A stretch of DNA of 64,000 bases from QQVM01 sp964544885 (GCA_964544885.1 CAZJDX010000016.1:1-64000), one strand, 5' to 3'; shown: positions 44,652-54,007, numbered from the stretch's first letter. Notes: generated by a model from the sequence alone, not told the origin. Translations and numbers: made by a program.

Positions 44652-44702
44652 GATCGTTTTGAAATGGGAGGAGAAAAATTTACCAAATCAACAGTCCATA
44701 AT

Positions 44703-44733
44703 TTTGTGAAATTTGAAAATTAATTTACCTTTG
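44703..44733 (+). promoter_or_regulatory. Canonical Bacteroidota promoter of rpmH
   Basis: TTTG (44703-44706), a spacer of exactly 19 bases, and TACCTTTG (44726-44733) form a perfect match to the TTTG-N19-TAnnTTTG consensus read by the primary sigma factor of Bacteroidota. Transcription should begin near 44740, about 22 bases before the rpmH ATG. It is the best promoter I found in the window. Confidence 0.85.
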
Positions 44734-44761
44734 CCGTCCCAATTTTATATCATTATTTGCG

Positions 44762-44917
44762 ATGAAAAGGACCTATCAACCCTCGAACAGAAGAAGAAAG
44801 AACAAGCACGGTTTCCGTGAGCGTATGAGTACCGCCAACGGACGCAGAATACTGGCTGCCCGTCGTAAGAGAGGTCGTAGAGTTCTTACCGTATCCGACA
44901 CTATGGGAGGGAAGTAA
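44762..44917 (+). CDS. rpmH: 50S ribosomal protein L34
   Basis: A 51-residue ribosomal protein of the large subunit. It opens MKRTYQPSNRRRKNKHGF, followed by RERMSTANGRRILAARRKRG and the ending RRVLTVSDTMGGK, matching L34 over its whole length with a slightly longer tail, as is usual in Bacteroidota. It has its own canonical promoter and a terminator 28 bases after the stop codon, so it is monocistronic. In most bacteria rpmH is followed by rnpA and lies next to dnaA; neither is present here. Confidence 0.97.
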   Translation: MKRTYQPSNRRRKNKHGFRERMSTANGRRILAARRKRGRRVLTVSDTMGGK

Positions 44918-44945
44918 TTTTCCTCTGGTATATATCAGATTCAAG

Positions 44946-44975
44946 AAAGCGTCGTATCACACGGCGCTTTTTTTT
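44946..44975 (+). terminator. Intrinsic terminator after rpmH
   Basis: A 9-bp stem with one G-T pair, AAAGCGTCG (44946-44954) with CGGCGCTTT (44962-44970), is followed by T residues to 44975. It overlaps the stop codon of the convergent hydrolase gene and may serve both directions. Confidence 0.8.
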
Positions 44976-45813
44976 ATGCTTCCAACCAGGGTTTCAGCTC
45001 TTCAACCACCTTTTCCTTCATCAGATTATGTCCCGCGTCGAGAAGGTGTATGTTTACTTTCGAAGAAGACCTTCGCATAAAATACTTTCCGAAGGAAGCC
45101 GGGATAATCGTATCCCGCTTGCCGAAATAGATATCTACCGGAATGGCAAATTTTCTGATGGCCTTGCCCGCTTCCACAGCATCCGGGATGATATTTCTGA
45201 AGATCATCCAGACCGCATACACTTTTTTTCTTTTCTCCAGCGTGTCAAAATTCGATAAGGCAAAGAGATATTGCTTTTCTCCGACCAGTTTAAGTTTGTA
45301 AAAAATCTTTGAGAGCGTAAGGAAGATTCCGGCCCTTCCCACCACCCTTCTGAAAAGCATTTTACCAACACGACTGCCGGTTATAAAACGGTACCAGAGA
45401 CTAATCTTCAGTCCATCCGGGGCAAGCAGAAGTATACGATCTATCCTGCCGGCAAAGTGCGGCAGAAGCTGAAGTATCACCCTTCCGCCCAGACTGAATC
45501 CCAGCATGGAAAAGCGGCTGCAGTTCAGGCGGAACAGTAATTGATTGAATAGGTCGGCAAGGATCTCTGCATTCAGCGGATCTTCACCCTTTTGCCGCGG
45601 TGTTCTGCTGTTCCCGTGAAAGAAAAGGTTAACGGCTACGATTTTATATCTATTCCCAAATGACTTTTCAAAAATGCTGAAATCGGTAGCATCATTATCA
45701 AAACCATGGAATGCGAATAAGACTTCCGGACCCTGTCCAAAAACAAAGTATTCCCAGGAAAAGCCGTGTGAATTCACAAAATCCTTCAAAATTCTGATTC
45801 TTAGAGAAAGCAA
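44974..45813 (-). CDS. Alpha/beta hydrolase
   Basis: The protein has up to 279 residues. The frame starts at TTG 45813; a GTG at 45777 (VNSHGFSWEYFVFGQG) is an equally possible start and gives 267 residues. Alpha/beta-hydrolase features are the oxyanion-hole region LFAFHGFDND, the nucleophile elbow LGFSLGG with its Ser, a late Asp in IYFGKRDTIIP and the catalytic His in LLDAGHNLM. A lid of about 80 residues separates core strands. Substrate cannot be predicted; esterase or lipase-like hydrolysis is likely. There is no signal peptide, so it is cytoplasmic. It is divergent from carB. Confidence 0.85.
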   Translation of the reverse strand: MLSLRIRILKDFVNSHGFSWEYFVFGQGPEVLFAFHGFDNDATDFSIFEKSFGNRYKIVAVNLFFHGNSRTPRQKGEDPLNAEILADLFNQLLFRLNCSRFSMLGFSLGGRVILQLLPHFAGRIDRILLLAPDGLKISLWYRFITGSRVGKMLFRRVVGRAGIFLTLSKIFYKLKLVGEKQYLFALSNFDTLEKRKKVYAVWMIFRNIIPDAVEAGKAIRKFAIPVDIYFGKRDTIIPASFGKYFMRRSSSKVNIHLLDAGHNLMKEKVVEELKPWLEA

Positions 45814-45890
45814 AGTAAAGTGAATTCATCTATCGGAGAGAACGAATTTTCAACAAATCGGAATCTTAATCCGGGGCATGAAGAAAAAAG

Positions 45891-45898
45891 TAACTTTG
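45891..45898 (+). promoter_or_regulatory. Probable carB promoter (TAACTTTG)
   Basis: TAACTTTG matches TAnnTTTG; transcription would start near 45905, about 52 bases before the GTG start of carB. No strong -33 box is seen. Confidence 0.45.
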
Positions 45899-45956
45899 CA
45901 GCTATTTCACCGACATTGTGATCTGATCCCGGATCCGTCTCTAAAATAAACTGCAG

Positions 45957-48773
45957 GTGCCACGCGATAAATCCATAAAATCAGTCCTGATCATAGGTTC
46001 AGGTCCTATCATCATCGGTCAGGCTTGTGAATTCGACTACTCCGGTTCCCAGGCTTCACGTTCTCTGAAAGAAGAGGGAATAGAAGTGACCCTCATCAAT
46101 TCCAACCCGGCAACCATTATGACCGATAAGGTTACTGCCGACAATGTTTATCTCAAGCCACTTACTAAAAAATCAATTATCCAGATTCTGGAGAAACACA
46201 AGATTAATGCGGTGCTTCCCACTATGGGCGGACAAACCGCACTGAACCTTGCTATTGATTGCCAGAAGGCAGGTATTTGGGATAAGTATGGAGTGAAGAT
46301 CATTGGTGTGGATATTGGCGCGATCCAAATGACGGAAGACAGAGAGAAATTCCGTTTGCGCATGCTTGAACTCGGAGCGGGTGTTTGTAAAGGAAAAACT
46401 GCTACTTCTTTCCTTGAGGGCAAAGAGATTGCGCAGGAGATCGGATTTCCGCTGGTAATACGTCCATCCTTCACTCTTGGAGGAACTGGCGGGGGTTTTG
46501 TTCATACCCGTGAGGAATTCGACAGCGCTCTTAACAGGGGATTACATGCCTCACCAACCCATGAGGTATTGATTGAGAAGTCAATATTGGGATGGAAGGA
46601 ATTCGAACTGGAACTTCTTCGTGATGCGGCAGGCAATGTGATTATCATCTGTTCGATCGAGAACTTCGACCCCATGGGAATCCATACGGGCGATTCAATT
46701 ACCGTAGCCCCGGCCATGACCTTGTCGGATGTGACTTACCAGAAAATGCGTGACCTTGCCATCCGGTGCATGAATGGAATCGGAAATTTCGCCGGTGGAT
46801 GCAATATTCAATTCTCGGTAAACCCGGAGGATGAAAACGAGATCATCGTGATCGAGATCAATCCGCGCGTTTCAAGATCTTCAGCGCTTGCTTCGAAGGC
46901 AACCGGTTATCCTATCGCGAAAATTGCGGCCAAGCTTGCCATTGGCTATCATCTGGATGAGTTGAAAAACCAGATCACCAAAAGTACTTCCGCTTTCTTC
47001 GAGCCTTCGCTTGATTATGTCATTGTTAAGGTGCCCCGCTGGAATTTCGATAAGTTCAAGGGGAGCGACAGGCACCTCGGACTTCAGATGAAATCGGTGG
47101 GTGAAGCCATGGGAATCGGCCGCTCCTTCCAGGAAGCCTTGCAGAAGGCCTGTCAGTCACTGGAAATAAAAAGGAACGGCCTGGGTGCTGATGGCCGGGA
47201 GATCCGGGACCAGGCAGACATACTTGACAGTCTGGAAAGACCCCGGTGGAACCGGTTGTTTCATATCTACGATGCATTCAAACTCGGGATTCCTTTTAAC
47301 ACGATACAGAAACTTACCCGGATAGATCCCTGGTTTCTCCGGCAGATCGAAGAACTCATCAACCTGGAGAAGGAGATCGAGAAGTATACGGTCGACAGTA
47401 TTCCCAGGGAATTATTGATGGAAGCCAAAAAGAAAGGTTACGCCGACCGTCAGGTAGCGCATCTGCTGCGTTGCCTGGAGAGCCAGGTATTCAAAAAGAG
47501 AAAAGAGCTCGACATTAAACGCGTATGGAAACTTGTTGATACCTGTGCCGCCGAGTTTGAAGCCACTACTCCATATTATTATTCAACATTCGACGAGGAG
47601 AATGAAAGTGTGGTAAGTGAAAGGAAAAAGGTAATCATACTGGGTTCAGGACCCAACAGAATCGGACAGGGGATAGAATTCGATTATAGCTGTGTCCACG
47701 GAGTTCTGGCTTCGAAGGAGTGCGGATATGAAACCATCATGATCAATTGCAATCCGGAGACTGTTTCAACAGACTTTGACATTTCCGATAAATTATATTT
47801 TGAACCGGTTTTCTGGGAGCACATCTACGAGATTATTGATCATGAAAAACCCGAGGGTGTTATCGTACAGTTAGGTGGACAAACAGCCCTCAAGCTGGCA
47901 GAGAAACTAAACAAATACGGTATCAAAATTATTGGTACAAGTTATGAATCGCTGGATCTTGCGGAAGACCGTGGACGTTTTTCCACACTGCTTCGTGATC
48001 TGGGTATTCCCTACCCGAAATTCGGTGTGGTGGAAAACGCAGATCAGTCGGTCGGTATTTCCAGAGAATTGGGATTTCCACTGCTCGTCAGACCAAGCTA
48101 TGTACTGGGCGGACAGAGCATGAAGATCGTTATTAACGAAGAAGAACTTGAATCGCATGTCGTTCAGATCCTACAGGATATTCCGGATAATAAGATACTG
48201 CTGGATCATTTCCTGGAGAAAGCCATAGAAGCAGAAGCGGATGCCATTTGTGACGGTGAAGATGTTTATATCATTGGAATCATGGAACACATTGAACCCG
48301 CCGGCATACACAGTGGAGATAGTAACGCCGTGCTCCCTCCCTTTGACTTGAGCGACAGCATTATCCGGCAGATTGAGGAGATAACGCGCAAGATCGCTTT
48401 GGCAATGCATGTAAAAGGTCTGATCAATATACAATTCGCCATAAAAGATGAAAAAGTGTACGTGATCGAAGCCAATCCCCGGGCCTCAAGGACGGTTCCT
48501 TTCATTGCGAAAGCCTATGACGAACCTTATGTGAATTATGCCACAAAACTGATGCTGGGCGCGGCTAAGCTGAAGGATTTCAAATTCGAACCCGTGAAGA
48601 ATGGGTACGCCATTAAAGTTCCGGTGTTCTCCTTCGATAAATTCCTGGACGTGAACAAGGAGTTGGGACCTGAAATGAAATCGACCGGCGAAGCCATTTA
48701 TTTTATAGATGACCTCGAGGATGAATTTTTCCAAAAGGTGTACAGTGAGCGAAACCTTTATTTATCACGATAA
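45957..48773 (+). CDS. carB: Carbamoyl-phosphate synthase large subunit lacking the allosteric domain
   Basis: The protein has 938 residues from a GTG start (PRDKSIKSVLIIGSGPIIIG follows, as in the family). CarB makes carbamoyl phosphate from bicarbonate, ammonia (supplied by CarA) and two ATP, for pyrimidines and arginine. Two tandem synthetase halves are visible. The first has GQACEFDYSGSQA, SFTLGGTGGGFV and EINPRVSRSSALASKATGYP. The second has GSGPNRIGQGIEFDYSC, RPSYVLGGQSMKIV and EANPRASRTVPFIAK. An oligomerisation region lies between (about 400-550). E. coli CarB has about 1073 residues with a C-terminal methylglyoxal-synthase-like domain that binds UMP and ornithine. Here the chain ends right after the second ATP-grasp half (FFQKVYSERNLYLSR), so that domain is absent. 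carA is not adjacent. Confidence 0.97.
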   Translation: MPRDKSIKSVLIIGSGPIIIGQACEFDYSGSQASRSLKEEGIEVTLINSNPATIMTDKVTADNVYLKPLTKKSIIQILEKHKINAVLPTMGGQTALNLAIDCQKAGIWDKYGVKIIGVDIGAIQMTEDREKFRLRMLELGAGVCKGKTATSFLEGKEIAQEIGFPLVIRPSFTLGGTGGGFVHTREEFDSALNRGLHASPTHEVLIEKSILGWKEFELELLRDAAGNVIIICSIENFDPMGIHTGDSITVAPAMTLSDVTYQKMRDLAIRCMNGIGNFAGGCNIQFSVNPEDENEIIVIEINPRVSRSSALASKATGYPIAKIAAKLAIGYHLDELKNQITKSTSAFFEPSLDYVIVKVPRWNFDKFKGSDRHLGLQMKSVGEAMGIGRSFQEALQKACQSLEIKRNGLGADGREIRDQADILDSLERPRWNRLFHIYDAFKLGIPFNTIQKLTRIDPWFLRQIEELINLEKEIEKYTVDSIPRELLMEAKKKGYADRQVAHLLRCLESQVFKKRKELDIKRVWKLVDTCAAEFEATTPYYYSTFDEENESVVSERKKVIILGSGPNRIGQGIEFDYSCVHGVLASKECGYETIMINCNPETVSTDFDISDKLYFEPVFWEHIYEIIDHEKPEGVIVQLGGQTALKLAEKLNKYGIKIIGTSYESLDLAEDRGRFSTLLRDLGIPYPKFGVVENADQSVGISRELGFPLLVRPSYVLGGQSMKIVINEEELESHVVQILQDIPDNKILLDHFLEKAIEAEADAICDGEDVYIIGIMEHIEPAGIHSGDSNAVLPPFDLSDSIIRQIEEITRKIALAMHVKGLINIQFAIKDEKVYVIEANPRASRTVPFIAKAYDEPYVNYATKLMLGAAKLKDFKFEPVKNGYAIKVPVFSFDKFLDVNKELGPEMKSTGEAIYFIDDLEDEFFQKVYSERNLYLSR

Positions 48774-48806
48774 CCTGTTGACATTGAATAATAAGCACAG
48801 TTCCCC

Positions 48807-49043
48807 ATGAAGTACATTCTGATAATTCTGCTGGTTCTGATTGTCCTTGGCTGGGTAAGACGGATTTTCTTTTACAGTATATCAGCATCCATGAAAAAGG
48901 CTGCTGAAGAAATGATTCGAAGGCAGGCACAGGCCCCGCAATCAGGCCCTAAGCCGGAAGGCAGCATCACGGTGCAGGATATCAGTAAAGCCGGAACTAC
49001 TCTTGAACAGGGAGAGTACACGGAATACGAGGAAGTGAAGTGA
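48807..49043 (+). CDS. DUF4834-like small membrane protein
   Basis: The 78-residue protein has one N-terminal membrane helix (about 2-18, KYILIILLVLIVLGWV) and then a charged cytosolic tail (MKKAAEEMIRRQAQAPQ ... GEYTEYEEVK). The layout and the tail KPEGSITVQDI ... GEYxxYEEV resemble the DUF4834 family of Bacteroidota, whose function is unknown. It begins 33 bases after carB on the same strand. It ends 11 bases from a convergent gene. Confidence 0.72.
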   Translation: MKYILIILLVLIVLGWVRRIFFYSISASMKKAAEEMIRRQAQAPQSGPKPEGSITVQDISKAGTTLEQGEYTEYEEVK

Positions 49044-49054
49044 TAATTGATCAC

Positions 49055-49855
49055 TCAGTCTTTTCTGAATTTGTAAAAACTTGATCCGGAAATTTCAGGA
49101 AATTGCAGGAAATAGGAACCGGATCCCAGTTCATTTAACGGAATTTTATGTTGATGAATAGTACCTGAATGAATGCACCTTCCGTTCAGATCAAAGATCA
49201 TATAGTTTTTCAGAATTTGATCCGTGTTATGAACTGTTTCGATGCGAAGGTAATCGGTCGCTGGATTTGGAAAGATTTTAATTGTTGAACCTGAAAGCCC
49301 CAATGCAACCGGGATATCATTGATAAGGGTGGTTACATAACCATTATCAGGAATCTCGTCATTGATGTCGCCAAGTACAATACCTGTACCGGCTACAAAC
49401 TGCAGGGGTAATTGCAACATAAAGTCGGACAGCCGGAGACCGGCAAGAATAGTGGCCGTATCTCCGAAGGACATTGTGATAGCCGACGAGACATATTGTT
49501 GCGCGGAATTATTTACATAACCACTGATGGGAGGGAATCCGGTATTAAAGAAGAGTCTCATGATGAGATCGTAATTCATGGTCGAGTTGCCACCGGGCCA
49601 AGGTGCTCCATCGTTAGGATTCAGGTTGGTGTCCAGTCCGATGGCAAGGTTCCAGTCTGTATTATCGAGTCTTTCATGAAAATCTATTTTGAATATGATG
49701 CTGTCCGCCGTAAGCCGGTAACTGAACTGACTCAGATCAGGTGAAAGAATATTATCAGGGTCAGCTGAGGGATCATTGGCAAGGACAATGTAATTCTGTG
49801 CTTTAGACATTGCGCCGAAACCCAGCAGCATCATAAGCAGTGTAAGTGTTTTCAT
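49055..49855 (-). CDS. T9SS-secreted protein of unknown function
   Basis: The protein has 266 residues. It has a signal peptide (MKTLTLLMMLLGFGAMSKAQ), a mature beta-rich domain of about 165 residues, and a T9SS sorting domain (KIFPNPATDYLRIETV ... LGSGYFLQF-type end). The central segment SADPDNILSPDLSQFSYRLTAD plus FKIDFHERLDNTDWNLAIGLDTNLNPNDGAPWPG resembles secreted proteins that carry a calcium-like Asp-rich loop (DTNLNPNDG). I can name no family. It is convergent with the DUF4834-like gene and divergent from the YfhO-like gene. Confidence 0.78.
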   Translation of the reverse strand: MKTLTLLMMLLGFGAMSKAQNYIVLANDPSADPDNILSPDLSQFSYRLTADSIIFKIDFHERLDNTDWNLAIGLDTNLNPNDGAPWPGGNSTMNYDLIMRLFFNTGFPPISGYVNNSAQQYVSSAITMSFGDTATILAGLRLSDFMLQLPLQFVAGTGIVLGDINDEIPDNGYVTTLINDIPVALGLSGSTIKIFPNPATDYLRIETVHNTDQILKNYMIFDLNGRCIHSGTIHQHKIPLNELGSGSYFLQFPEISGSSFYKFRKD

Positions 49856-50195
49856 GTAATTTTTTCTTTCGGTTTTTAATTAGCTTTGAAGTGGAACTAA
49901 AATACCTCACTGAGCAATTCCTTTTATAACTTTAACTTTTACTTGTGAAGTCTTGTTAAAATGGTTTAAAATTCCGGGATCGGTTCAACTCTCTCAGCTG
50001 AAGATCGCCTAAGCGGGTTTACTGCAAAGGGAGAAAGCAAGGAAACCGTTCCTGTCCTAATTGTCAGCAAGGTTGATGTGCTAAGCGCCTCATTAAAAAC
50101 GATTTTCGTCAATTTCTCAGAGCTTGACGCAAATACTTTATATTCGCAAGGTCAATGAAATCCTGAGCTTTATTCAGGGATAAAAAAGACATCCT
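49856..50195. other. Divergent intergenic region of 340 bases, no recognised element
   Basis: The region lies between the T9SS gene (minus) and the YfhO-like gene (plus). The middle (49980-50090) is purine-rich and less AT-rich than the flanks, which is unusual for a spacer here, but I could not match it to a known riboswitch or structured RNA and saw no convincing long stem. TTGACG at 50124-50129 is a possible promoter box. A small hairpin, CCTGA (50162-50166) with TCAGG (50174-50178), lies in the leader just before the YfhO-like start. Confidence 0.4.
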
Positions 50196-52670
50196 ATGAA
50201 GAAATTTTTGCCTTATCTCCTTGCTATTGCCTCTTTCCTGATCATCACCTGGATCTATTTTGCCCCTTTATTTCAAGGGAAGGAACTGAGACAGCTTGAC
50301 ATTAACAACTGGAAGGGTATGTCGCAGGAAATCATTGAGCACAGGGATAAAACGGGTGAAATGCCACTCTGGACAAATTCCATGTTTGGTGGTATGCCGG
50401 CTTATCAGATCTCAGCCATTTATGGCGCTAACCTGGTTCAGTACATTAATAAGGTATTCATGTTTTTCCCATCACCGGCAAACCTGTTTTTCCTTTACCT
50501 CCTTGGATTTTACTTCCTTCTCGTCGTTACCGGCGTCGATAAAAGAGTTGCGGTCATGGGAGCCTTCGCCTTTGCTTTCAGTTCCTACTTTATCATCATT
50601 CTGGAAGCCGGGCATAATTCAAAGGCGCATGCCATCGGATTTATGGCACCGGTAGTGGCTGGAGTGCTGCTGGCTTACAGAGGAAGGTGGATGCTTGGTT
50701 CGGCCATTGCAGGCCTTGCCCTTGCCTTGCAATTATATGCCAACCACCTTCAGATCACCTATTACCTGATGTTGATCGTCATTTTTCTGGCTGTCGCCGA
50801 AATGATAAGTGCCATCAGGGAGAAACGATTCCCCTACTTTCTGAAAGCAAGTCTGATCCTTTTGGGAATGGCAGGTCTCGCCCTGGCCAGTAACATTACG
50901 AATATTCTTACCACTCAGGAGTATGCAAAGTATTCCACCAGAGGACCTTCAGAACTCACGGATAATGCGGAAAATAAAACCTCCGGATTAGACAGGGATT
51001 ATATTACTGACTGGAGTTATGGTATTGGAGAGTCCTGGACTTTCATCGTGCCTGATTTCAAAGGTGGCGCCAGTGAAGTGATCTCAAAAAATAATAAAGA
51101 TGCATTGAAGGAAGTCGACGAGAATTTCCGTCAGAACATCTCTTCCTTCAGCGCCTATTTTGGTGACCAGCCTTTCACTTCAGGTCCTGTTTATCTTGGG
51201 GTCATTGTGGTGTTATTATTCTTAATCGGAGTATTCACCGTTCCTGGACCTGTTAAGTGGGGACTTGTTTCTGTAACCATATTGGCAATATTCCTGAGTT
51301 GGGGAAAAAACTTTATGAGCTTTACTAATTTCTTTCTGGATTACCTGCCAGGTTACAATAAATTCAGAGCAGTATCCATGACACTGGTTATCGCAGAGTT
51401 TACCGTGCCCTTACTGGCAACTCTCGCGATTGACAAGATGCTTAAAGACGGTGACTTTTTCCGGCAATTTAAAAAGCCACTTACTTATGTTATTGCATGT
51501 ATGACCGGCATTCTGCTGTTGATGGCATTAAAGCCGGATATTTTCACCAGTTTCTATACCCCAGCAGAGTATGATCAGGTCGTGGCCAGTACCAAAGGAC
51601 AGAATATATCACAAGACATAATCAATTCGTTTTTTGAGAATGTATCCAATGCCAGGAAGCATATTATGCTTAGCGATGTTATGCGGAGTTTGTTCTTCTG
51701 TATTCTGGCTTCGGCGCTTATTTTATCATTTCTGAAGTTCAGATACAGCAAGGATATTTTCATTTATTCCCTCATCGCTTTTCTCTTACTTGATCTTGCC
51801 ATTGTTGGTAAGAGATATCTTCATGATGAAAATTTTATACGGAAATCAACGAATGAAATACCTTGGCCGATGACTCAGGCCGATCAGCTGGTTTTGCGAG
51901 ACACCTCAGAGAGCTACCGTGTGCTGAACCTCAGTGTAAACACGTTCAATGATGCAAGCACATCCTATTATCATCAGTCCATCGGAGGATATCATGGCGC
52001 GAAACTTAAGCGTTATAAGGAGTTGATTGATTTTTATCTGCTGCCGGAGGTGAGTAAACTGCGAGATGGTCTGCAAAAGCCGGATTCTACATTCAATGAT
52101 GTCATGTATGGTCAGAAAGCCATGAATATGTTGAACACCCGTTATTTCATTTACAATCCTGAAGCAGCCCCGTTGAAGAACCAGGGCGCACTTGGTAATG
52201 CATGGTTCGTAAAGGAATATTCACTGGTTAAGGATGCCGATGCCGAGATCCGGGCACTGGATAATTTTAATCCCGCCACTACCGCCATCGTCGATCAGCG
52301 TTTTAAAGACCAGCTCAATGGATTCAGTTATACGGAAGACTCAGCTGCCACTATTGTTTTAACAAAATATGAACCGGATCATCTGACTTATTCGAGCAAA
52401 GCCTCTTCAGAGCAACTTGCGGTTTTTTCCGAGATTCATTATGATAAAGGATGGAATGCCTACATCGATGGAACCCTGTTGCCTTATTTTCGCACCAATT
52501 ATGTCTTGCGTGGCATGCGTATTCCGGCAGGTCAGCATACCATAGAGTGGAAGTTTGAACCTCAGATTGTAAAGACGGGAGAGAGGATTGCTTTAGCGGG
52601 ATCATCTCTCTTGCTCATCTGTTTCATTGCATTCATTTGGATTGACAGAAAGAAAAATCAGGCAGTCTGA
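50196..52670 (+). CDS. YfhO-family multi-pass membrane protein, probable glycosyltransferase
   Basis: The 824-residue protein has about 13 membrane helices, starting with FLPYLLAIASFLIITWIYF (4-22) and ending with a helix at about 795-818 (ALAGSSLLLICFIAFIWID). The family signature follows the first helix: LDINNWKGMSQEIIEHR and LWTNSMFGGMPAYQIS. A C-terminal extracytoplasmic domain (about 560-780) contains SYYHQSIGGYHGAKLKRY and NMLNTRYFIYNP and ends with the jelly-roll-like VFSEIHYDKGWNAYIDG and LRGMRIPAGQHTIEWKF. Firmicute YfhO members are GT-C enzymes that glycosylate teichoic acids. In Bacteroidota the acceptor is unknown. The GT4 gene follows after 5 bases and asnB after that, pointing to a cell-surface glycan operon. 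Confidence 0.9.
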   Translation: MKKFLPYLLAIASFLIITWIYFAPLFQGKELRQLDINNWKGMSQEIIEHRDKTGEMPLWTNSMFGGMPAYQISAIYGANLVQYINKVFMFFPSPANLFFLYLLGFYFLLVVTGVDKRVAVMGAFAFAFSSYFIIILEAGHNSKAHAIGFMAPVVAGVLLAYRGRWMLGSAIAGLALALQLYANHLQITYYLMLIVIFLAVAEMISAIREKRFPYFLKASLILLGMAGLALASNITNILTTQEYAKYSTRGPSELTDNAENKTSGLDRDYITDWSYGIGESWTFIVPDFKGGASEVISKNNKDALKEVDENFRQNISSFSAYFGDQPFTSGPVYLGVIVVLLFLIGVFTVPGPVKWGLVSVTILAIFLSWGKNFMSFTNFFLDYLPGYNKFRAVSMTLVIAEFTVPLLATLAIDKMLKDGDFFRQFKKPLTYVIACMTGILLLMALKPDIFTSFYTPAEYDQVVASTKGQNISQDIINSFFENVSNARKHIMLSDVMRSLFFCILASALILSFLKFRYSKDIFIYSLIAFLLLDLAIVGKRYLHDENFIRKSTNEIPWPMTQADQLVLRDTSESYRVLNLSVNTFNDASTSYYHQSIGGYHGAKLKRYKELIDFYLLPEVSKLRDGLQKPDSTFNDVMYGQKAMNMLNTRYFIYNPEAAPLKNQGALGNAWFVKEYSLVKDADAEIRALDNFNPATTAIVDQRFKDQLNGFSYTEDSAATIVLTKYEPDHLTYSSKASSEQLAVFSEIHYDKGWNAYIDGTLLPYFRTNYVLRGMRIPAGQHTIEWKFEPQIVKTGERIALAGSSLLLICFIAFIWIDRKKNQAV

Positions 52671-52675
52671 ACTTT

Positions 52676-54007
52676 ATGGGATCCACACCCGATGTGAGCA
52701 TGAAGCAAATACTGTATATCACCTATTACTGGCCACCCAGTGGAGGTGCGGGTGTACAGCGTTCACTGAAGTTTGTAAAGTATCTGCGGGAATATGGGAT
52801 CAATCCGGTCGTTTTGACCGTCGATCCGGGAAAAGCAACATATCCCTTGCAAGACACATCGTTGAATGACGAAGTGCCTGCCGGCTCAGTGATACATCAT
52901 ACTGATTCGTTTGAACCCTTAAAAATTATTTCCCGACTGGCAGGTACAGGGAAGATCCCATATGGTGGTTTTGCCAATTCGGAAAATGAATCTTTTTTTC
53001 AGAGATTACTCAGATTCATCCGAGGTAATTTTTTTATTCCTGATGCAAGACGAGGATGGGTTAAGTATGCTTGCCGTATGGCGCTGAAGATAATCGGTTC
53101 GGAAAAGATCGATGCTTTTGTTATTTCAAGTCCTCCGCACAGTTCTCAGCTGATCGGACTGTATCTGAAGAAAAAGGTCCCTTCCTGTAAATGGATCGCA
53201 GATCTCAGAGATCCCTGGACAGACATTTATTACTACAAAGACTTGATGCACACATCCATCGCCAGCAAACTTGATCGAAGATATGAGAAATCGGTCCTGG
53301 AGAAATGTGATGCTGCGATAGTTGTGAGTGAGGATATCAGGAGATTGTTTTTAAGCAAGTCAACAGTAATTTCCCGGGACAAGATCCATGTTATACCGAA
53401 TGGATTTGACGAAGATGATTTTGAAAAGGGACCGGAAACAGACAAGGATAAATTTCTGATAACCTATGTAGGCACGCTTGCTGAAAATTATAATCCGGAA
53501 GTGTTCTTTGCCTGCATCAGGGCTGTGTATGGAAAGATGCCGGGAACAAAGATCCGGCTGAGGTTTGTGGGCAGTATTTCTGGACAGGTTAAAAAACTAC
53601 TGGGAGATCACGGACTGGAATCACTTGTGGAATTAATACCTCACGTCTCTCACAAAGAAGCCATCCGTTATATGCAGGCAGCCACTCTTCTCCTCCTGCT
53701 TATACCTGAAGCGGAGAATGACAAAGGAATACTTACCGGTAAACTGTTTGAGTATATCGGATCAGGACGACCGGTGATTGGTATCGGGCCTGCGGAAGGG
53801 GATGCAGCCAAGATCCTGAAAGAGACTTTGGCAGGTGAGATGTTCGGCAGGAGTCAGGAGCAGGCAATAGAAAATTACTTGCTGCAGGCGATCAGAGATT
53901 GGCAGAATGGAAAGTCATCTGTTTCCGCTACAACAAGGAATTCAAAGTATACACGCAGAAATTTAACTGCGGACTTAGCCGGTATAATTAATAGCTTTAC
54001 TTCCTGA
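52676..54007 (+). CDS. Family 4 glycosyltransferase
   Basis: The protein has 443 residues from ATG 52676, or 435 from ATG 52700 (MKQILYITYYWPPSGGAG), which fits the usual start of the family better. It has a GT-B fold. The N-terminal glycine-rich acceptor loop is YYWPPSGGAGVQRSLKF. The middle has WIADLRDPWTDIYYY and AIVVSEDIRRLF. The C-terminal donor domain has HVIPNGFDEDDF, ITYVGTLAEN, LRFVGSISG and the nucleotide-sugar binding region ILTGKLFEYIGSGRPVIGIGP. It lies 5 bases after the YfhO-like gene and 11 bases before asnB, almost certainly in one operon. Donor and acceptor sugars are unknown. Confidence 0.9.
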   Translation: MGSTPDVSMKQILYITYYWPPSGGAGVQRSLKFVKYLREYGINPVVLTVDPGKATYPLQDTSLNDEVPAGSVIHHTDSFEPLKIISRLAGTGKIPYGGFANSENESFFQRLLRFIRGNFFIPDARRGWVKYACRMALKIIGSEKIDAFVISSPPHSSQLIGLYLKKKVPSCKWIADLRDPWTDIYYYKDLMHTSIASKLDRRYEKSVLEKCDAAIVVSEDIRRLFLSKSTVISRDKIHVIPNGFDEDDFEKGPETDKDKFLITYVGTLAENYNPEVFFACIRAVYGKMPGTKIRLRFVGSISGQVKKLLGDHGLESLVELIPHVSHKEAIRYMQAATLLLLLIPEAENDKGILTGKLFEYIGSGRPVIGIGPAEGDAAKILKETLAGEMFGRSQEQAIENYLLQAIRDWQNGKSSVSATTRNSKYTRRNLTADLAGIINSFTS

